Assembly (NCBI RefSeq): GCF_020622065.1
Contig: NZ_JAHRYQ010000001.1
Location: 496,001 to 560,000, forward strand
Length of the DNA: 64,000 bases
Direction: 5' to 3'
DNA from: Geothrix sp.
GTDB lineage: Bacteria; Acidobacteriota; Holophagae; Holophagales; Holophagaceae
The notes under the pieces were generated by a model. The model was not told the DNA's origin. It saw only the letters and a program-made list of their open reading frames with translations, and ran no database searches. The first letter of the stretch is position 1; the number at the start of each line of letters is the position of its first letter. Both the position numbers and the translations under genes were made by a program. Positions 34,713-43,929 of the stretch are shown here, piece by piece.

Positions 34713-35638
34713 GGCGGAACTCCTAGGGGGCTAAGGATGGATCCTATGGGCGGAGGTTTGTCAAGTGACCGGGCGGGGGCGAGGTCCTCGAGCAGGTCGG
34801 AAGGCGATAGGCAAATCCTTGCGGCGCCCTCTCTTAGCAAAAAGTTGGGCCCCTCGGCCGAAGGGTCCTCCGGTGATCCGGGACACACCCAGAGCTCCTT
34901 GCCCAGGTCCAGGGCCAGGCGGGCCGTGACCAGGGAGCCGGACTTGAGCCGGGCCTCGGTGACCAGCACCCCGTAGGTCCAGGCCGCCAGCAGCCAGTTC
35001 CGCCGGGGGAAGTGCCAGGCCCGGGGCGGGGCCTCGGGCGGAAAGGGGGTGATCACCCCGCCCCCGGCGGCCACCATGCGGGCCATGAGGGGGACATGCT
35101 CGGGCGGATAGGGGTGGTCGAAGCCCGAGCCCAGGATGCCCCAGGTGCCCGTCAGGCCGGAGGGCCCGGGGACGGCCTCGAGCGCCCCCAGGTGGGCTGC
35201 GCCGTCGATGCCCCGGGCCAGGCCCGACACCACGGCCAGGCCGGCCTCAGTGAAGGCCTTCGCCCAGGCCCGGGTGCGGGCCTTGCCCCGGCTGCTGGCC
35301 TGGCGGCTGCCCACGATGGCCAGGCGGGGGCCGGGGGGCGGCAGGGTGCCGCGCACCCACAGGGCCACGGGGTAGGGCAGGGGCGCCAGCAGGGCCTCCA
35401 CGGCGGCGGTTTCCTGAGGATCGGTTTCCCGATCCCCGGGCAGCAGCAGGCGGGCCTCCCGGTCCCGGGCCTCCTGCCGCCGCCGGGGGAGGTCGGCCTC
35501 CAGGCGGGCCAGGGCCCCGGCCTGCTCGGTGGAGAGGGTCGGCTCCACGCCAGCCTGGAGCGCGGCCCAGGCCTCGGCCTTGTGGCGCTCGGGCCAATCC
35601 AGCACGGTGAAGGCGAGGGCCCAGAGGGGCAGATCCAT
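34697..35638 (-). CDS. dprA: DNA-processing protein DprA
   Basis: This 313-residue protein contains the Rossmann-like DprA core: [100 protein letters not shown]. DprA loads RecA on incoming single-stranded DNA during transformation. A C-terminal winged-helix domain found in many DprAs is not evident; the tail is short and Pro-rich. ATG 35638 is preferred over an upstream ATG. It is upstream of and overlapping topA. Confidence 0.93.
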   Translation of the reverse strand: MDLPLWALAFTVLDWPERHKAEAWAALQAGVEPTLSTEQAGALARLEADLPRRRQEARDREARLLLPGDRETDPQETAAVEALLAPLPYPVALWVRGTLPPPGPRLAIVGSRQASSRGKARTRAWAKAFTEAGLAVVSGLARGIDGAAHLGALEAVPGPSGLTGTWGILGSGFDHPYPPEHVPLMARMVAAGGGVITPFPPEAPPRAWHFPRRNWLLAAWTYGVLVTEARLKSGSLVTARLALDLGKELWVCPGSPEDPSAEGPNFLLREGAARICLSPSDLLEDLAPARSLDKPPPIGSILSPLGVPPWPGS

Positions 35639-35701
35639 GGGATTCCGGGGGAGTGTGGCTATCCTGGGCAAGGAAGCCAGTCCCGCGCAAGGGCTTTCCC
35701 C

Positions 35702-35729
35702 TTGCGTTATGCATGCGCTTGGCTACACT
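35702..35729 (+). promoter_or_regulatory. Promoter of rpmB
   Basis: TTGCGT (35702-35707), a 16-bp spacer and TACACT (35724-35729) lie about 40 bp upstream of the rpmB start. This is a good fit to a sigma70 promoter in a high-GC genome. Confidence 0.55.
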
Positions 35730-35770
35730 GGTTCTCTTGGCTGTTTTCACCTTTGGTTCGTGAGGTTCCC

Positions 35771-35962
35771 ATGTCTCGTCAGTGCGAAATCTGCGGTAAG
35801 AAGCCCCAGTTCGGGAACAATGTCTCCCACTCCAACAATGTGACCAAGCGTCGCTGGAACCCGAACATCCAGCGCGTCCGCGCCCTGGTGGGCGGCGCCC
35901 CCAAGCGCCTGCGCGTCTGCACCTCCTGCATCCAGGCGGGCAAGGTCCTCAAGGCCTGCTAG
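35771..35962 (+). CDS. rpmB: 50S ribosomal protein L28
   Basis: This 63-residue protein begins [36 protein letters not shown]. It keeps the four-Cys zinc-binding form (CEIC near the N-terminus, CTSC near residue 52) typical of the C+ type of L28. The length is that of the short bacterial family. It is monocistronic, with its own promoter and an intrinsic terminator. The start ATG 35771 is well inside a longer non-coding open frame. Confidence 0.96.
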   Translation: MSRQCEICGKKPQFGNNVSHSNNVTKRRWNPNIQRVRALVGGAPKRLRVCTSCIQAGKVLKAC

Positions 35963-35982
35963 GCCGAGCTCGAAAGTCGAAG

Positions 35983-36008
35983 AGGCGGCCCGAGCGGCCG
36001 CCTTTTTC
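35983..36008 (+). terminator. Intrinsic terminator of rpmB
   Basis: An 8-bp GC-rich stem AGGCGGCC / GGCCGCCT with loop CGAGC is followed by TTTTT, starting 21 bp after the rpmB stop. Confidence 0.88.
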
Positions 36009-36107
36009 TGTGACCAGCCGGCGGGGAGCCGGAGGGCGGGTCTGACGCCCGCGAAGCGGCGGGGCTCCCGCGGTTCGCGGCATCTCTTGGAGCGGTCCTT
36101 GGGCTAC

Positions 36108-36509
36108 ATGGCATGGCAACCCGAGCTGGTCACAGGCCAGGACCAGATCGACGCGGAGCACCGCTCGCTGGTGGACGCGGTGAACCGGCTGCACGCCGCG
36201 TTGGATCAGGGGAAGGACCGGGAGGAGATCGGGAAGATCCTGGGCTTCCTCCGGGACTACGCGGTCACCCATTTCAGCTCCGAGGAGGCCCTGATGATCC
36301 GGGTGGGGTACCCCCGGGCCTCGGCCCACTTCGCGGCCCACGCGGACCTGACCCTGCAGCTGAGCGACCTGCTGGCGGACTTCCGCGCCGGCCGGGCCCG
36401 GGTGACGGAGGCCGTGCTGGCCTTCCTCGAGACCTGGCTGGTGGAGCACATCCTGCGCCAGGACCAGGACCTGGGCGCCTTCGTGCGGCAGCGGAGCCTG
36501 GAGGCCTAG
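36108..36509 (+). CDS. Bacteriohemerythrin
   Basis: This 133-residue protein binds O2 at a non-heme di-iron centre. Ligand motifs are in order: GQDQIDAEHRSLVDAVNRLH, THFSSEEALMIRVGYP (H-x3-E), AHFAAHADLTLQLSDL and TWLVEHILRQDQDLGAFV. The canonical MAWQPELVTG start is ATG 36108; an in-frame TTG 21 bases upstream is not needed. Bacteriohemerythrins deliver or buffer oxygen and are common in microaerophiles and metal reducers. It stands alone, between rpmB and tsaB. Confidence 0.93.
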   Translation: MAWQPELVTGQDQIDAEHRSLVDAVNRLHAALDQGKDREEIGKILGFLRDYAVTHFSSEEALMIRVGYPRASAHFAAHADLTLQLSDLLADFRAGRARVTEAVLAFLETWLVEHILRQDQDLGAFVRQRSLEA

Positions 36510-36564
36510 CGAGGCCGGAGGTCGCCAGAAGCCGTGGACGCCACCGGCCCGATACACTGGCCTC

Positions 36565-37272
36565 ATGCTGCTCGCCCTCGACACCACCACGGAGATCCTG
36601 CACCTGGCGCTGATCCAGGGGGATCGCGCATGGACGCGGCGGGTGGCGTCGGGGGTGGGGCGGGGGCACAGCGAGCGGCTGATCCCCGCGCTGGAGGCGT
36701 TGATGGCCGAGGCCGGCGGCAGGCCGATGGATCTGTCGGGCGTGGCGGCCTGCCTGGGGCCGGGCGGCTTCACGAGCCTGCGCATCGGCGTGGCCACGGC
36801 CGAGGGCCTGGGCCTCACGGGGCTGCCCACCTGGGGCTTCTCGGCCTTCGCCCTGCGGGCCGAAGCGCTGCGCCAGGTCAAGGGCCAGGCTGGCGCGGCG
36901 GGACCATTCTGGATTCTGCTGGACGGCCAGCGCAGCGAGGCCTTCCACCAGCGCTGGGCGGAGGGCCCCACGGAGCCCGCCGCCAAGCACCCGCTGGCCG
37001 CCCTCCCCGAGCGGGTGGGGGCCGAGCCCTGGTGGGCCCCGGAGGCCTTTGCGGCCAAGGTGGAGGCGGTGCTGCCCGCGCACCGGATTTCTCTGTCCGA
37101 TGAGGGGGAAGCCACCCTGGCGGGCCTGGTGGCCCTGGCGCGGCGCGTCTCCCAGGGGCCGCCGGAAGCGCCCCTGGTGCCCTTCTACCTGCGGGAGACC
37201 GATGCCGAGGTGAACTTCCCCCACGCCGCCGCCCACCTGCCGGAGGCCCTGCGGAAGGGCGTGGCGCGGTGA
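36565..37272 (+). CDS. tsaB: tRNA t6A threonylcarbamoyl-transfer protein TsaB
   Basis: This 235-residue ASKHA-fold protein has MLLALDTTTEILHLALIQGD at the N-terminus and CLGPGGFTSLRIGVATAEGLGLTGLPTWGFSAFAL, the TsaB dimerisation and nucleotide loop. It works with TsaC, TsaD and TsaE to make t6A37 on ANN-decoding tRNAs. TsaD is not in the window. The gene overlaps rimI by 4 bp (ATGA-type, 37269-37272); tsaB-rimI is a widely conserved pair. Confidence 0.93.
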   Translation: MLLALDTTTEILHLALIQGDRAWTRRVASGVGRGHSERLIPALEALMAEAGGRPMDLSGVAACLGPGGFTSLRIGVATAEGLGLTGLPTWGFSAFALRAEALRQVKGQAGAAGPFWILLDGQRSEAFHQRWAEGPTEPAAKHPLAALPERVGAEPWWAPEAFAAKVEAVLPAHRISLSDEGEATLAGLVALARRVSQGPPEAPLVPFYLRETDAEVNFPHAAAHLPEALRKGVAR

Positions 37273-37694
37273 GGGAGGGTCCGGAGTCCGGAGTCCGGCG
37301 GCTGGCGGCCGGCGAGCCCCTGCCGGCCTGGGTGACGCGGCTGGACCGCACGGCCTTCGGCTCGGCCTGGAAGGCCCCCGCCGAGCACGAGACCCTGTGG
37401 CTGGTGCCGGAGGTGGCCTTCGCCCGGTGGTCGCGGGTGCCCGCGGCCGGAGAGGCGGAATTGCTGCGCATCGCCGTGGATCCGGCCCACCGGGGCCGGG
37501 GCCTGGGCCAGGTTCTGCTGGAGGCCTGCCAGCGGCAGCTGGCCGAGGAGGGGCTGACCCACCTGTTCCTGGAGGTGCGGCCCTCCAACGCCGCGGCCAT
37601 CCGCCTCTACCGGGCCTGCGGGTGGGAACCCTGCGGGCGGCGGCCCGGCTACTACCCCGATGGGGAAGACGCGGTGCTCTACCGGCGAGGATGA
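37269..37694 (+). CDS. rimI: Ribosomal-protein/N-terminal acetyltransferase RimI
   Basis: This 141-residue GNAT protein has the acetyl-CoA loop LRIAVDPAHRGRGLGQVLLEACQRQLA (R/Q-x-x-G-x-G/A) and LFLEVRPSNAAAIRLYRACGWEPCGRRPGYYPDGEDAVLYRR. RimI acetylates the alpha-amino group of bS18 and other proteins. The start is a GTG inside the tsaB stop overlap, so expression is coupled to tsaB. Confidence 0.92.
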   Translation: MREGPESGVRRLAAGEPLPAWVTRLDRTAFGSAWKAPAEHETLWLVPEVAFARWSRVPAAGEAELLRIAVDPAHRGRGLGQVLLEACQRQLAEEGLTHLFLEVRPSNAAAIRLYRACGWEPCGRRPGYYPDGEDAVLYRRG

Positions 37695-37711
37695 ATCGGT
37701 GGCGACCCGGT

Positions 37712-38560
37712 TCAGGACTGGGTCATGGCCATCAGGGCTTCGCTGATCTTCTTCAGGTCCAGCACCATGTGGGCGATGGCGTTGGTCGCGTTGGTCTGCT
37801 CGTGGGTCTGGGTGGTCAGATCTTTCGAGAAATCGACCACGCGGCCCATGGATTCGTTCAGGTGGGCCTGGGTGACCTTGATGTCCTCGACCGAGGCGCT
37901 GGACTGGTCGGACAGCTTCCGCACGGCCTCGGCCACGATGGCGAAGCCCCGGCCGGCCTCCTTGGCGTGGGCCGCCTCGATGGCCGCGTTCAAGCCGAGC
38001 ATCTGGGTGTTGCTGGCGATGGACTGGATGGTCTCGACCACCTCGCCGGTGGTCTTGATGTCCTCGAAGGAGGCCTGAACCAGCTGCTCCACCTCGTCGA
38101 CCATGCTGGAGACCTTCTCCTGGGAGGCGTTCACCTGCTCCACCGTGGACACGATGGTGGTGATGGCGCTGTCCATCTGCGCCGCGTGGCCCAGCAGAAG
38201 GTCCAGCAGCTCGCGCTCGCGGAGCTCCTTCGAGAACAGGCCCGAGGCCATCTTGGTCACCAGCAGCGTCTTCTCGGGATCGCCGGGGATGCCGATGGAG
38301 CCGATCAGCTCGTCATTGTGCCGGATGGGGAGGTTGATGCCCGCCCGGACGGTTCCGCCCGAGGCTTCCTCTTCGGCGGCCGTGATGATGATGTGGGGCA
38401 GGTTCTCCTGCAGCATCTTCCGCGCGCCGGAGTGCAGGTCGCCGACCCGGGACTTGATCTTGGCGGCGACGATGGTCCCCTCCACATCGCAGACGATCGA
38501 GTTCATGCCCGTGGCGGTGTAGATGAAATCAATGATCTTGTTCGCGATGTCCCGATCCAT
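37712..38560 (-). CDS. Soluble methyl-accepting chemotaxis-like receptor with diacid-recognition domain
   Basis: This 282-residue cytoplasmic protein has no membrane segment. Residues 1 to about 130 match the sugar-diacid recognition (CdaR N-terminal) domain: [49 protein letters not shown] and [24 protein letters not shown]. About 140-280 is a short MCP signalling helix pair including [40 protein letters not shown]. It may sense carboxylates or sugar acids inside the cell and signal to CheA. The signalling domain is short, without obvious methylation helices. GGGGAGG precedes ATG 38560. No che genes are adjacent. Confidence 0.85.
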   Translation of the reverse strand: MDRDIANKIIDFIYTATGMNSIVCDVEGTIVAAKIKSRVGDLHSGARKMLQENLPHIIITAAEEEASGGTVRAGINLPIRHNDELIGSIGIPGDPEKTLLVTKMASGLFSKELRERELLDLLLGHAAQMDSAITTIVSTVEQVNASQEKVSSMVDEVEQLVQASFEDIKTTGEVVETIQSIASNTQMLGLNAAIEAAHAKEAGRGFAIVAEAVRKLSDQSSASVEDIKVTQAHLNESMGRVVDFSKDLTTQTHEQTNATNAIAHMVLDLKKISEALMAMTQS

Positions 38561-38872
38561 CGGTACCGTCCTCCCCGAGCGCCAGTTTCCACCCTTGTCC
38601 CTGGAGGGACGCCATGCCATCCACGGGGTGGGCCCCAGGACACCCCATCGTCCAGGCCGGCCGGTGCGATTAGCCTTGGCCTGCCTGGTCTTCCAGCCCC
38701 CATCCCGCCCGTCCCGGCCACGGCCCTTCGTCTCGATCCCATCGGCGTCGGGGCGGGAGGCCGATCCCTGTGAATTCAGGCTACAAACAGGTCTATTAAA
38801 TTGATGACTCAATGGTATTGACCAAGGTGACTCTTGAGGTAATGTTATCTCCGCAGTCACCTTCGAGGACCC
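38561..38872 (+). promoter_or_regulatory. Divergent intergenic region with promoter of the Rrf2-cydAB locus
   Basis: This 312-bp gap lies between the divergent chemoreceptor and Rrf2 genes. Near the right end TTGACC (38818-38823), a 16-bp spacer and TAATGT (38840-38845) form a good promoter for the Rrf2 gene. TGACTC occurs twice (around 38805 and 38828), flanking the -35, which could be regulator half-sites. The GC-rich left 200 bp shows no gene. Confidence 0.5.
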
Positions 38873-39349
38873 ATGATCGGCATCTCCAGACAGACGGATT
38901 ACGCGGCGCGGCTGGTGCTCCACCTGGCCTCGTTGCCGGAGGGGACGCGCGCTTCCATCGCGGAGATCGCCGAGGCCCGCCTCCTGCCCGCGCCCTTCGT
39001 CCGCCGCCTCATCGGCGGCCTGGCCAAGGCGGGGATTCTCCAGACGACCCGGGGCACGGGGGGCGGCATCGCCCTGGCCCGGGCCGCGTCGGACATCTCC
39101 CTCCTGGATGTGGTGACCGCCCTCGAAGGCCCCATCGTCCTCAACCAGTGCCTGGACGGACATCACCACTGCCCCCTGGCCCACGGCTGCCCCATCCAGG
39201 CGGCCTGGGCCGAGGCCGCCCGTGCCCTGGAGACCCACCTGGCCGGCGTGCGCTTCGATGCGCTGGCCCGCTCTCCGGAGACCCACCTCGCCGCCCACCT
39301 GCGCTGCCACTCGGCGCTCAGGACCCAGGCGGCGTCGAGCTGTTCCTGA
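38873..39349 (+). CDS. Rrf2-family Fe-S-type regulator upstream of cydAB
   Basis: This 158-residue protein has the Rrf2 winged helix ([66 protein letters not shown]). It has three cysteines in [17 protein letters not shown] (C-x6-C-x5-C), the cluster-ligand region of NsrR/IscR/RsrR types. It should sense NO, O2, redox state or iron via an Fe-S cluster. It is 43 bp upstream of cydA in the same orientation, so it most likely controls the bd oxidase. GAGGA precedes ATG 38873. Confidence 0.9.
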   Translation: MIGISRQTDYAARLVLHLASLPEGTRASIAEIAEARLLPAPFVRRLIGGLAKAGILQTTRGTGGGIALARAASDISLLDVVTALEGPIVLNQCLDGHHHCPLAHGCPIQAAWAEAARALETHLAGVRFDALARSPETHLAAHLRCHSALRTQAASSCS

Positions 39350-39392
39350 TCCCCTAAGCCCCATCCCCAACCCCGACCTGTAGGAGGAGTCC

Positions 39393-40712
39393 GTGGACGC
39401 CTTGACCTTGTCGCGCCTGCAATTCGCGGTGGCGACCTACTTCCACTTCCTGTTCGTGCCCTTGACCCTGGGGCTCTCCATGCTCGTCGCCCTCATGGAG
39501 ACGCAGTATGTGCGCTCGGGTGACGAGGACTACAAGCGCATGGCGAAGTTCTGGGGGAAGCTCTTCCTCATCAACTTCGCCGTGGGCGTGGTGACGGGCC
39601 TGACGCTGGAGTTCCAGTTCGGCACGAACTGGTCGCGCTACTCCGCCTATGTGGGCGACATCTTCGGCTCGCTGCTGGCCATCGAGGCCACGGCGGCCTT
39701 CTTCCTGGAATCCACCTTCATCGCCGTGTGGCACTTCGGCTGGGAGAAGCTGTCGAAGAAGGCCCATGTCACCGCCATCTGGCTCGTGGCCATCGCATCG
39801 AACCTGTCGGCCTTCTGGATCCTCGTGGCCAACGCCTGGATGCAGCACCCCACAGGCTTCGTGCTGCGGAATGGCCGCGCCGAGCTGGCGGACTTCTTCG
39901 CCGTCATCAGCCAGCGCTTCGCCATCCTCGAGTTCATCCACACCCTGGGTGGCGCCTACCTCACGGCGGGCTTCTTCGTGTTGGGCATCTCGGCCTGGCA
40001 CCTGATCCGCAAACGCGAGACCGCCTTCTTCAAAAAGTCCTTCCGCCTGGCGGCGGCCTGGACGCTGATCTTCGCCCTCTTCGAGATGGCCCAGGGCCAC
40101 ATGAACGCCGAGATCCTCAGCACCACCCAGCCCACCAAGCTGGCGGCCATGGAGGCCCACTGGGAGACCGGCCGCCATGTGCCCATGCACCTGCTGGCCT
40201 GGCCCGACGCGGCCAACGAGCGCAACGCCGTGCAATCGCTCTCCGTGCCCAGCGGCCTCAGCCTTCTGGCCACCTACTCTGCCGGCGGAGAGGTCAAGGG
40301 CCTGAAGGACTACCCCGCCTCGGAGCGGCCTCCGGTGCTGCCCGTGTTCCTCAGCTTCCGCGCCATGGTGGGGCTGGGCGTGCTCTTCCTGGCGTTAGGC
40401 TTCTGGGCTTGGCTGAAACGCGACCGCATCGAGGACCAGACCCGGTTCCTGAGGGTGCTGCCCTGGCTCATCCCGCTGCCCTACCTGGCCAACGAGCTGG
40501 GCTGGACCATCGCGGAGCTGGGCCGGCAGCCCTGGATCGTCTACGGCCTGATGAAGACCTCGGACGCGGCCTCGCCCCTGGCGGCCTCGCAGGTGGGGAC
40601 TTCACTCGCGGCCTTCTTCCTGGTCTATGCGCTGCTGGGCGCCGTGGACTTCTACCTGCTGTTCACATTCGCCCGGAAGGGCCCTGATGCCGCCGCCGCG
40701 GCCGCGAAGTGA
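39393..40712 (+). CDS. cydA: Cytochrome bd ubiquinol oxidase subunit I
   Basis: This 439-residue integral membrane protein starts at a GTG with AGGAGG upstream. It begins [28 protein letters not shown] (heme ligand His18). It includes [41 protein letters not shown] and the heme-ligand and quinol-site regions. The length marks the short Q-loop class rather than the E. coli long-loop form. CydA carries hemes b558, b595 and d and reduces O2 with quinol electrons at high affinity. cydB follows 11 bp downstream. Confidence 0.96.
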   Translation: MDALTLSRLQFAVATYFHFLFVPLTLGLSMLVALMETQYVRSGDEDYKRMAKFWGKLFLINFAVGVVTGLTLEFQFGTNWSRYSAYVGDIFGSLLAIEATAAFFLESTFIAVWHFGWEKLSKKAHVTAIWLVAIASNLSAFWILVANAWMQHPTGFVLRNGRAELADFFAVISQRFAILEFIHTLGGAYLTAGFFVLGISAWHLIRKRETAFFKKSFRLAAAWTLIFALFEMAQGHMNAEILSTTQPTKLAAMEAHWETGRHVPMHLLAWPDAANERNAVQSLSVPSGLSLLATYSAGGEVKGLKDYPASERPPVLPVFLSFRAMVGLGVLFLALGFWAWLKRDRIEDQTRFLRVLPWLIPLPYLANELGWTIAELGRQPWIVYGLMKTSDAASPLAASQVGTSLAAFFLVYALLGAVDFYLLFTFARKGPDAAAAAAK

Positions 40713-40723
40713 GGGAGGCGACC

Positions 40724-41749
40724 ATGCTGGAATCCATCTGGTTCGTGATCTGGGGCGTGGCCTGGGCCGTCTACTTCATGCTCGACGGCTTCGACCTGGG
40801 CCTGGGCACGCTGTTCCCCTTCCTGGCGAAGAACGAGACCGACAAACGCATCCTCGTGAACGCCATGGGCCCCTTCTGGGACGGCAATGAGGTGTGGCTC
40901 ATCACGGCGGGCGGCGTGACCTTCGCGGCCTTCCCGAGGGCCTACGCCATCATGTTCTCGGGCCTCTACACGCCGCTGATGCTGCTGCTCTTCGCGCTGA
41001 TCCTGCGGGGCGTGGCCTTCGAGTTCCGGGGCAAGGTGGACAGCGCCCGCTGGCGCGCCACCTGGGACGCCTGTCTGGTCGTGGGCTCCTTCCTGCCCGC
41101 GCTGCTGTTGGGCGTGGCCTTCGCCAACATCTTCAAGGGCCTGCCCCTGGATGCCGCCGGGCTCTTCCACGGCGACCTGCTCACGCTGCTCAACCCCTAC
41201 GGCCTGCTGGGCGGCGTGCTCTTTGTGCTGATGTTCGCCGTGCATGGCGCCCTGTGGCTGACCACGCGCACCGAGGGCGAGCTGCAGGCCCGCGCCGGTC
41301 GCATGGCCACCGTCTTGTGGTTGGTCGAGGCCGTGGTGGCCGTGGCCTTCCTGGCCATGACCTGGTTCAGCACTCGGCTCTGGCAGCATGTGCTGGCGAA
41401 GCCCGTCCTCCTGTTCCTGCCGCTGCTGGCCGTCGCGGGACTGCTGCTGACGCGAGTCTTCGCGGCGCAGGCGGCCTGGTGGAAGGCCTGGTTTTCCTCC
41501 TCGGCCCTCATCCTCGGCGCCGTGCTCTTCGGCGTGGCGGGCCTCTTCCCCGACCTGCTGCCCTCCAGCATGGACCCCGCGGCCTCGGTGACGGCCTTCA
41601 ACGCCGCCTCCAGCCCCCTGACGCTCAAGATCATGCTGGGCGTCGTGCTCTGCTTCCTGCCCGTGGTGATCGGCTACCAGTTGTGGGTGTACCTGACCTT
41701 CCGGGACACGGTGACGGCGGAGAGCATCCAGAAGGGCCCTGCGTATTGA
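40724..41749 (+). CDS. cydB: Cytochrome bd ubiquinol oxidase subunit II
   Basis: This 341-residue membrane protein with about eight helices begins MLESIWFVIWGVAWAVYFMLDGFDLGLGTLFPF and contains NAMGPFWDGNEVWLITAGGVTFAAFPRAYAIMFSG, the classic CydB signature. GGGAGG precedes ATG 40724, which is preferred to an in-frame ATG-like start at 40709. It forms the bd heterodimer with CydA. No cydX or cydCD gene is seen adjacent. The operon ends in a strong hairpin at 41821. Confidence 0.96.
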   Translation: MLESIWFVIWGVAWAVYFMLDGFDLGLGTLFPFLAKNETDKRILVNAMGPFWDGNEVWLITAGGVTFAAFPRAYAIMFSGLYTPLMLLLFALILRGVAFEFRGKVDSARWRATWDACLVVGSFLPALLLGVAFANIFKGLPLDAAGLFHGDLLTLLNPYGLLGGVLFVLMFAVHGALWLTTRTEGELQARAGRMATVLWLVEAVVAVAFLAMTWFSTRLWQHVLAKPVLLFLPLLAVAGLLLTRVFAAQAAWWKAWFSSSALILGAVLFGVAGLFPDLLPSSMDPAASVTAFNAASSPLTLKIMLGVVLCFLPVVIGYQLWVYLTFRDTVTAESIQKGPAY

Positions 41750-41820
41750 TGCGGTCCGGGAGCCCTGCGATAGGGTGCCCTCACCGTCCTTTTCCTGACC
41801 TGATCCCTCGCGTGTGAACC

Positions 41821-41855
41821 GGCTCCCCGCCCCGTGGCGGGGCGGGGAGCCTTTA
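41821..41855 (+). terminator. Intrinsic terminator of cydAB
   Basis: A perfect 13-bp stem GGCTCCCCGCCCC / GGGGCGGGGAGCC with loop GTGGC is followed by TTTAT, about 70 bp after the cydB stop. Confidence 0.85.
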
Positions 41856-41898
41856 TGTCCCAGGCCCCGCTTCCGGGGCGATGCCAAGGAGATGTCCC

Positions 41899-42525
41899 AT
41901 GAAGTCCTTCGTCCTGCCGGTGGCCCTGGCCGCCGGACTGCTGAGCTCTGCCCCGCTCCCGGCCCAGGAGGGCCCGCGCCAGGAGAGTCCGTGGATGGTG
42001 CGCCTGCGCGCCGTCTCCCTCCAGCCCGCCGACAAGTCCGACGCGGCCGCCGGCCTCCCGGCGGATGCCATCCATGTCAGCTCGAAGACCATCCCAGAGG
42101 TGGACATCAGCTACTTCTTCACGAAGAATCTCGCCGCGGAGCTGGTGCTGACGGTGCCGCAGAAGCACGATGTCACCCTGGCCGGAGCGAAGATCGGTAC
42201 CTTCAAGGAGCTGCCCCCCACCCTCACGGCCCAGTGGCACTTCCTCCCGGGCCAGACGGTGGATCCCTATGTGGGCCTGGGCCTGAACCTCACCCTGATC
42301 TCGGATGTGAAGCTGGCGGGCGGCGCCCTGGACCTGGACAAGACGAGCGTGGGTCCCGCGGCCCAGGTGGGGGTGGATTTCAAGGTGGCTAAGCAGTGCT
42401 TCATCAATGTCGATGTGAAGTACGCGCAGATTCGCAGCGAGGTGAAGACCGCTGCCGGGGTCAAGGTCACCGAGGTGAAGGTGGATCCGTTCCTCTTCGG
42501 CGTGGGAGTTGGCTACCGGTTCTGA
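41899..42525 (+). CDS. OmpW-family outer-membrane protein
   Basis: This 208-residue protein has a signal peptide (about 1-22, ending SAPLPAQ). It shows the OmpW-type eight-stranded barrel pattern: WMVRLRAVSLQPADKS, IPEVDISYFFTKNLAAELVLTVPQKHDVTL, LPPTLTAQWHFLPGQTVDPYVGLGLNLTLI and the terminal PFLFGVGVGYRF ending in Phe. OmpW proteins form narrow hydrophobic channels for small molecules. AAGGAG precedes ATG 41899. It is a single gene between two hairpins. Confidence 0.92.
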   Translation: MKSFVLPVALAAGLLSSAPLPAQEGPRQESPWMVRLRAVSLQPADKSDAAAGLPADAIHVSSKTIPEVDISYFFTKNLAAELVLTVPQKHDVTLAGAKIGTFKELPPTLTAQWHFLPGQTVDPYVGLGLNLTLISDVKLAGGALDLDKTSVGPAAQVGVDFKVAKQCFINVDVKYAQIRSEVKTAAGVKVTEVKVDPFLFGVGVGYRF

Positions 42526-42546
42526 TCTCGCCCACCACGGGGCAAA

Positions 42547-42584
42547 CCCGGGCGCGGCCAAGTCGTGCCCGGGCCGCGCCCGGG
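42547..42584 (+). terminator. GC-rich hairpin after the OmpW gene
   Basis: A perfect 13-bp inverted repeat (CCCGGGCGCGGCC / GGCCGCGCCCGGG) with a 12-nt loop lies 21 bp after the OmpW stop. It has no T-tract. It lies between convergent features (OmpW and the methyltransferase remnant). Confidence 0.5.
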
Positions 42585-42610
42585 CCGCCTCGGTTTCCTG
42601 GCGGATGGGG

Positions 42611-42750
42611 TCAGGCCCGCTCGAACAGCACGATGCGGTTGCTGTTGGTGCCCTTGGTGTTGTTGCCCACGCCCCAGATGTGCGCAGTCTTGGTGAAGAC
42701 CTGGCTGTTCACCAGCACGCCGTGGGCGCGGAAGCCGGCCCACAAATCGA
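42611..42750 (-). pseudogene. C-terminal remnant of an N4/N6 DNA methyltransferase
   Basis: The reverse strand encodes FRAHGVLVNSQVFTKTAHIW then GVGNNTKGTNSNRIVLFERA and a stop (42611-42613). This matches the C-terminus of the intact methyltransferase encoded at 44677-45963 (GVLIHAQSFTKTAHIWGVGNNQSGTNSHRMVLF); FTKTAHIWGVGNN is identical. The remnant has high-GC native codons, while the intact gene is lower GC. The rest of the older gene is missing: upstream lies the promoter side of the cytosine methyltransferase gene. It reads as the stump of a resident methyltransferase displaced by the incoming system. Confidence 0.8.
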
Positions 42751-42805
42751 ACAGCCTCCCTCAGGGCCGGAGGTAGAATATGAGATATGGAACCGTGGGG
42801 AGCTG

Positions 42806-43909
42806 ATGACATTCAAGGCAATGGACCTTTTCGCGGGGGCCGGTGGATTGGGTCTTGGGCTTCAATGGGCAGGATGGGATGTCATTGCCGCCAACGAATT
42901 TGAACCGGTGTTCGCGGAATCGTATCGAATCAATCACCCACATACCGATGTGATTTGCGGCGATGTCCTCTCACCCGAAGTGCAGGAGAGGCTCTTCTCT
43001 TACGCCGGGAAGGTGGATCTGATCGCTGGAGGTCCGCCGTGCCAGGGGTTCTCGACGGTAGGGAAAAAAGACGAGGATGACCCTCGTAATCGCCTTTTTT
43101 ACACCTTCCTGGATGTGGTTCGGATTGTGAAGCCGAGGGTGGTGCTGTTCGAGAATGTGAGCGGATTCAAGCGAATGTACGAGGGCCGTGCCTATGAACG
43201 GCTGGTGGGGCTGCTTGAGGCTGAAGGCTATACCACTTCTCATAGCATCCTTGATGCCCTGGATTTTGGTGTGCCCCAATCACGGCTCCGGACCTTTGTG
43301 GTTGGCCTAGCGGGTTCGCAGCCGTTTTCCTTTCCAGAACCCAGCCATCTCAAGGGGGTGGGCCTTTTCGGAGGTGAGCAGCAACTCACCCTTCAGGATG
43401 CTTTGTCCGACCTTCCCATCATCCATTCTGGAGAAATCGCGGTTCGATACGCAGCCGCCCCAGCGAACTCGTTCCAGCAACGCATGAGGGCGGGTGCTGG
43501 GGAAATTCTCACGGAACATGAAGGTCCCCATCATGGTGACAAGCTACTCCACATGATTTCCCATGTGCCTAAAGGGGGTTCGATCCAAGACATTCCCGAA
43601 GAACTCAGGCCCCGATCCTACTTCGCGAACACCTATGCCCGCTTGTGGTGGGACCGGCCTGCGCCGACCATCACTCGGAACCTCGGAACGCCCAGCAGTA
43701 GCCGCTGCATCCATCCCTTTGCCGACCGGGGGCTCAGCACCCGGGAAGGTGCGAGATTGCAAAGCTTCCCGGATTCCTACCGATTCAGTGGCACGAGGAG
43801 TGAAAAAAACCTTCAGATCGGAAATGCCGTCCCTCCGCTTCTAGGTGAGGCGATGGGACAGGCGGTGGCCCAATCGCTCTGCTCTCGGCCTTCTGCAGTC
43901 AATGCCTGA
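42806..43909 (+). CDS. DNA (cytosine-5) methyltransferase
   Basis: This 367-residue m5C methyltransferase shows all major motifs in order: I (MDLFAGAGGLGLGL), IV (GGPPCQGFSTVG with catalytic Cys79), VI (ENVSGF), VIII (QSRLRTFVVG), then a target-recognition region and X (QIGNAVPPLLGEAM). It methylates C5 of cytosine in a specific, unreadable target. GGGGAG precedes ATG 42806. Its stop is 20 bp before the putative endonuclease. Codon use is less GC-biased than the surrounding chromosome, suggesting acquisition. Confidence 0.94.
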   Translation: MTFKAMDLFAGAGGLGLGLQWAGWDVIAANEFEPVFAESYRINHPHTDVICGDVLSPEVQERLFSYAGKVDLIAGGPPCQGFSTVGKKDEDDPRNRLFYTFLDVVRIVKPRVVLFENVSGFKRMYEGRAYERLVGLLEAEGYTTSHSILDALDFGVPQSRLRTFVVGLAGSQPFSFPEPSHLKGVGLFGGEQQLTLQDALSDLPIIHSGEIAVRYAAAPANSFQQRMRAGAGEILTEHEGPHHGDKLLHMISHVPKGGSIQDIPEELRPRSYFANTYARLWWDRPAPTITRNLGTPSSSRCIHPFADRGLSTREGARLQSFPDSYRFSGTRSEKNLQIGNAVPPLLGEAMGQAVAQSLCSRPSAVNA

Positions 43910-43929
43910 AGCCTATTACTGGAGTACGA

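Noticed and set aside
32142-34976. Long forward-strand open frame of over 900 codons over topA
   Set aside because: It is the antisense shadow of topA in high-GC DNA; its translation is low-complexity Gly/Ala/Leu/His-rich with no recognisable domain, while topA is certain.
42509-42805. Longer N-terminus for the cytosine methyltransferase
   Set aside because: The extra residues run through the OmpW hairpin and the methyltransferase remnant; GGGGAG before ATG 42806 and the motif I position support the shorter protein.
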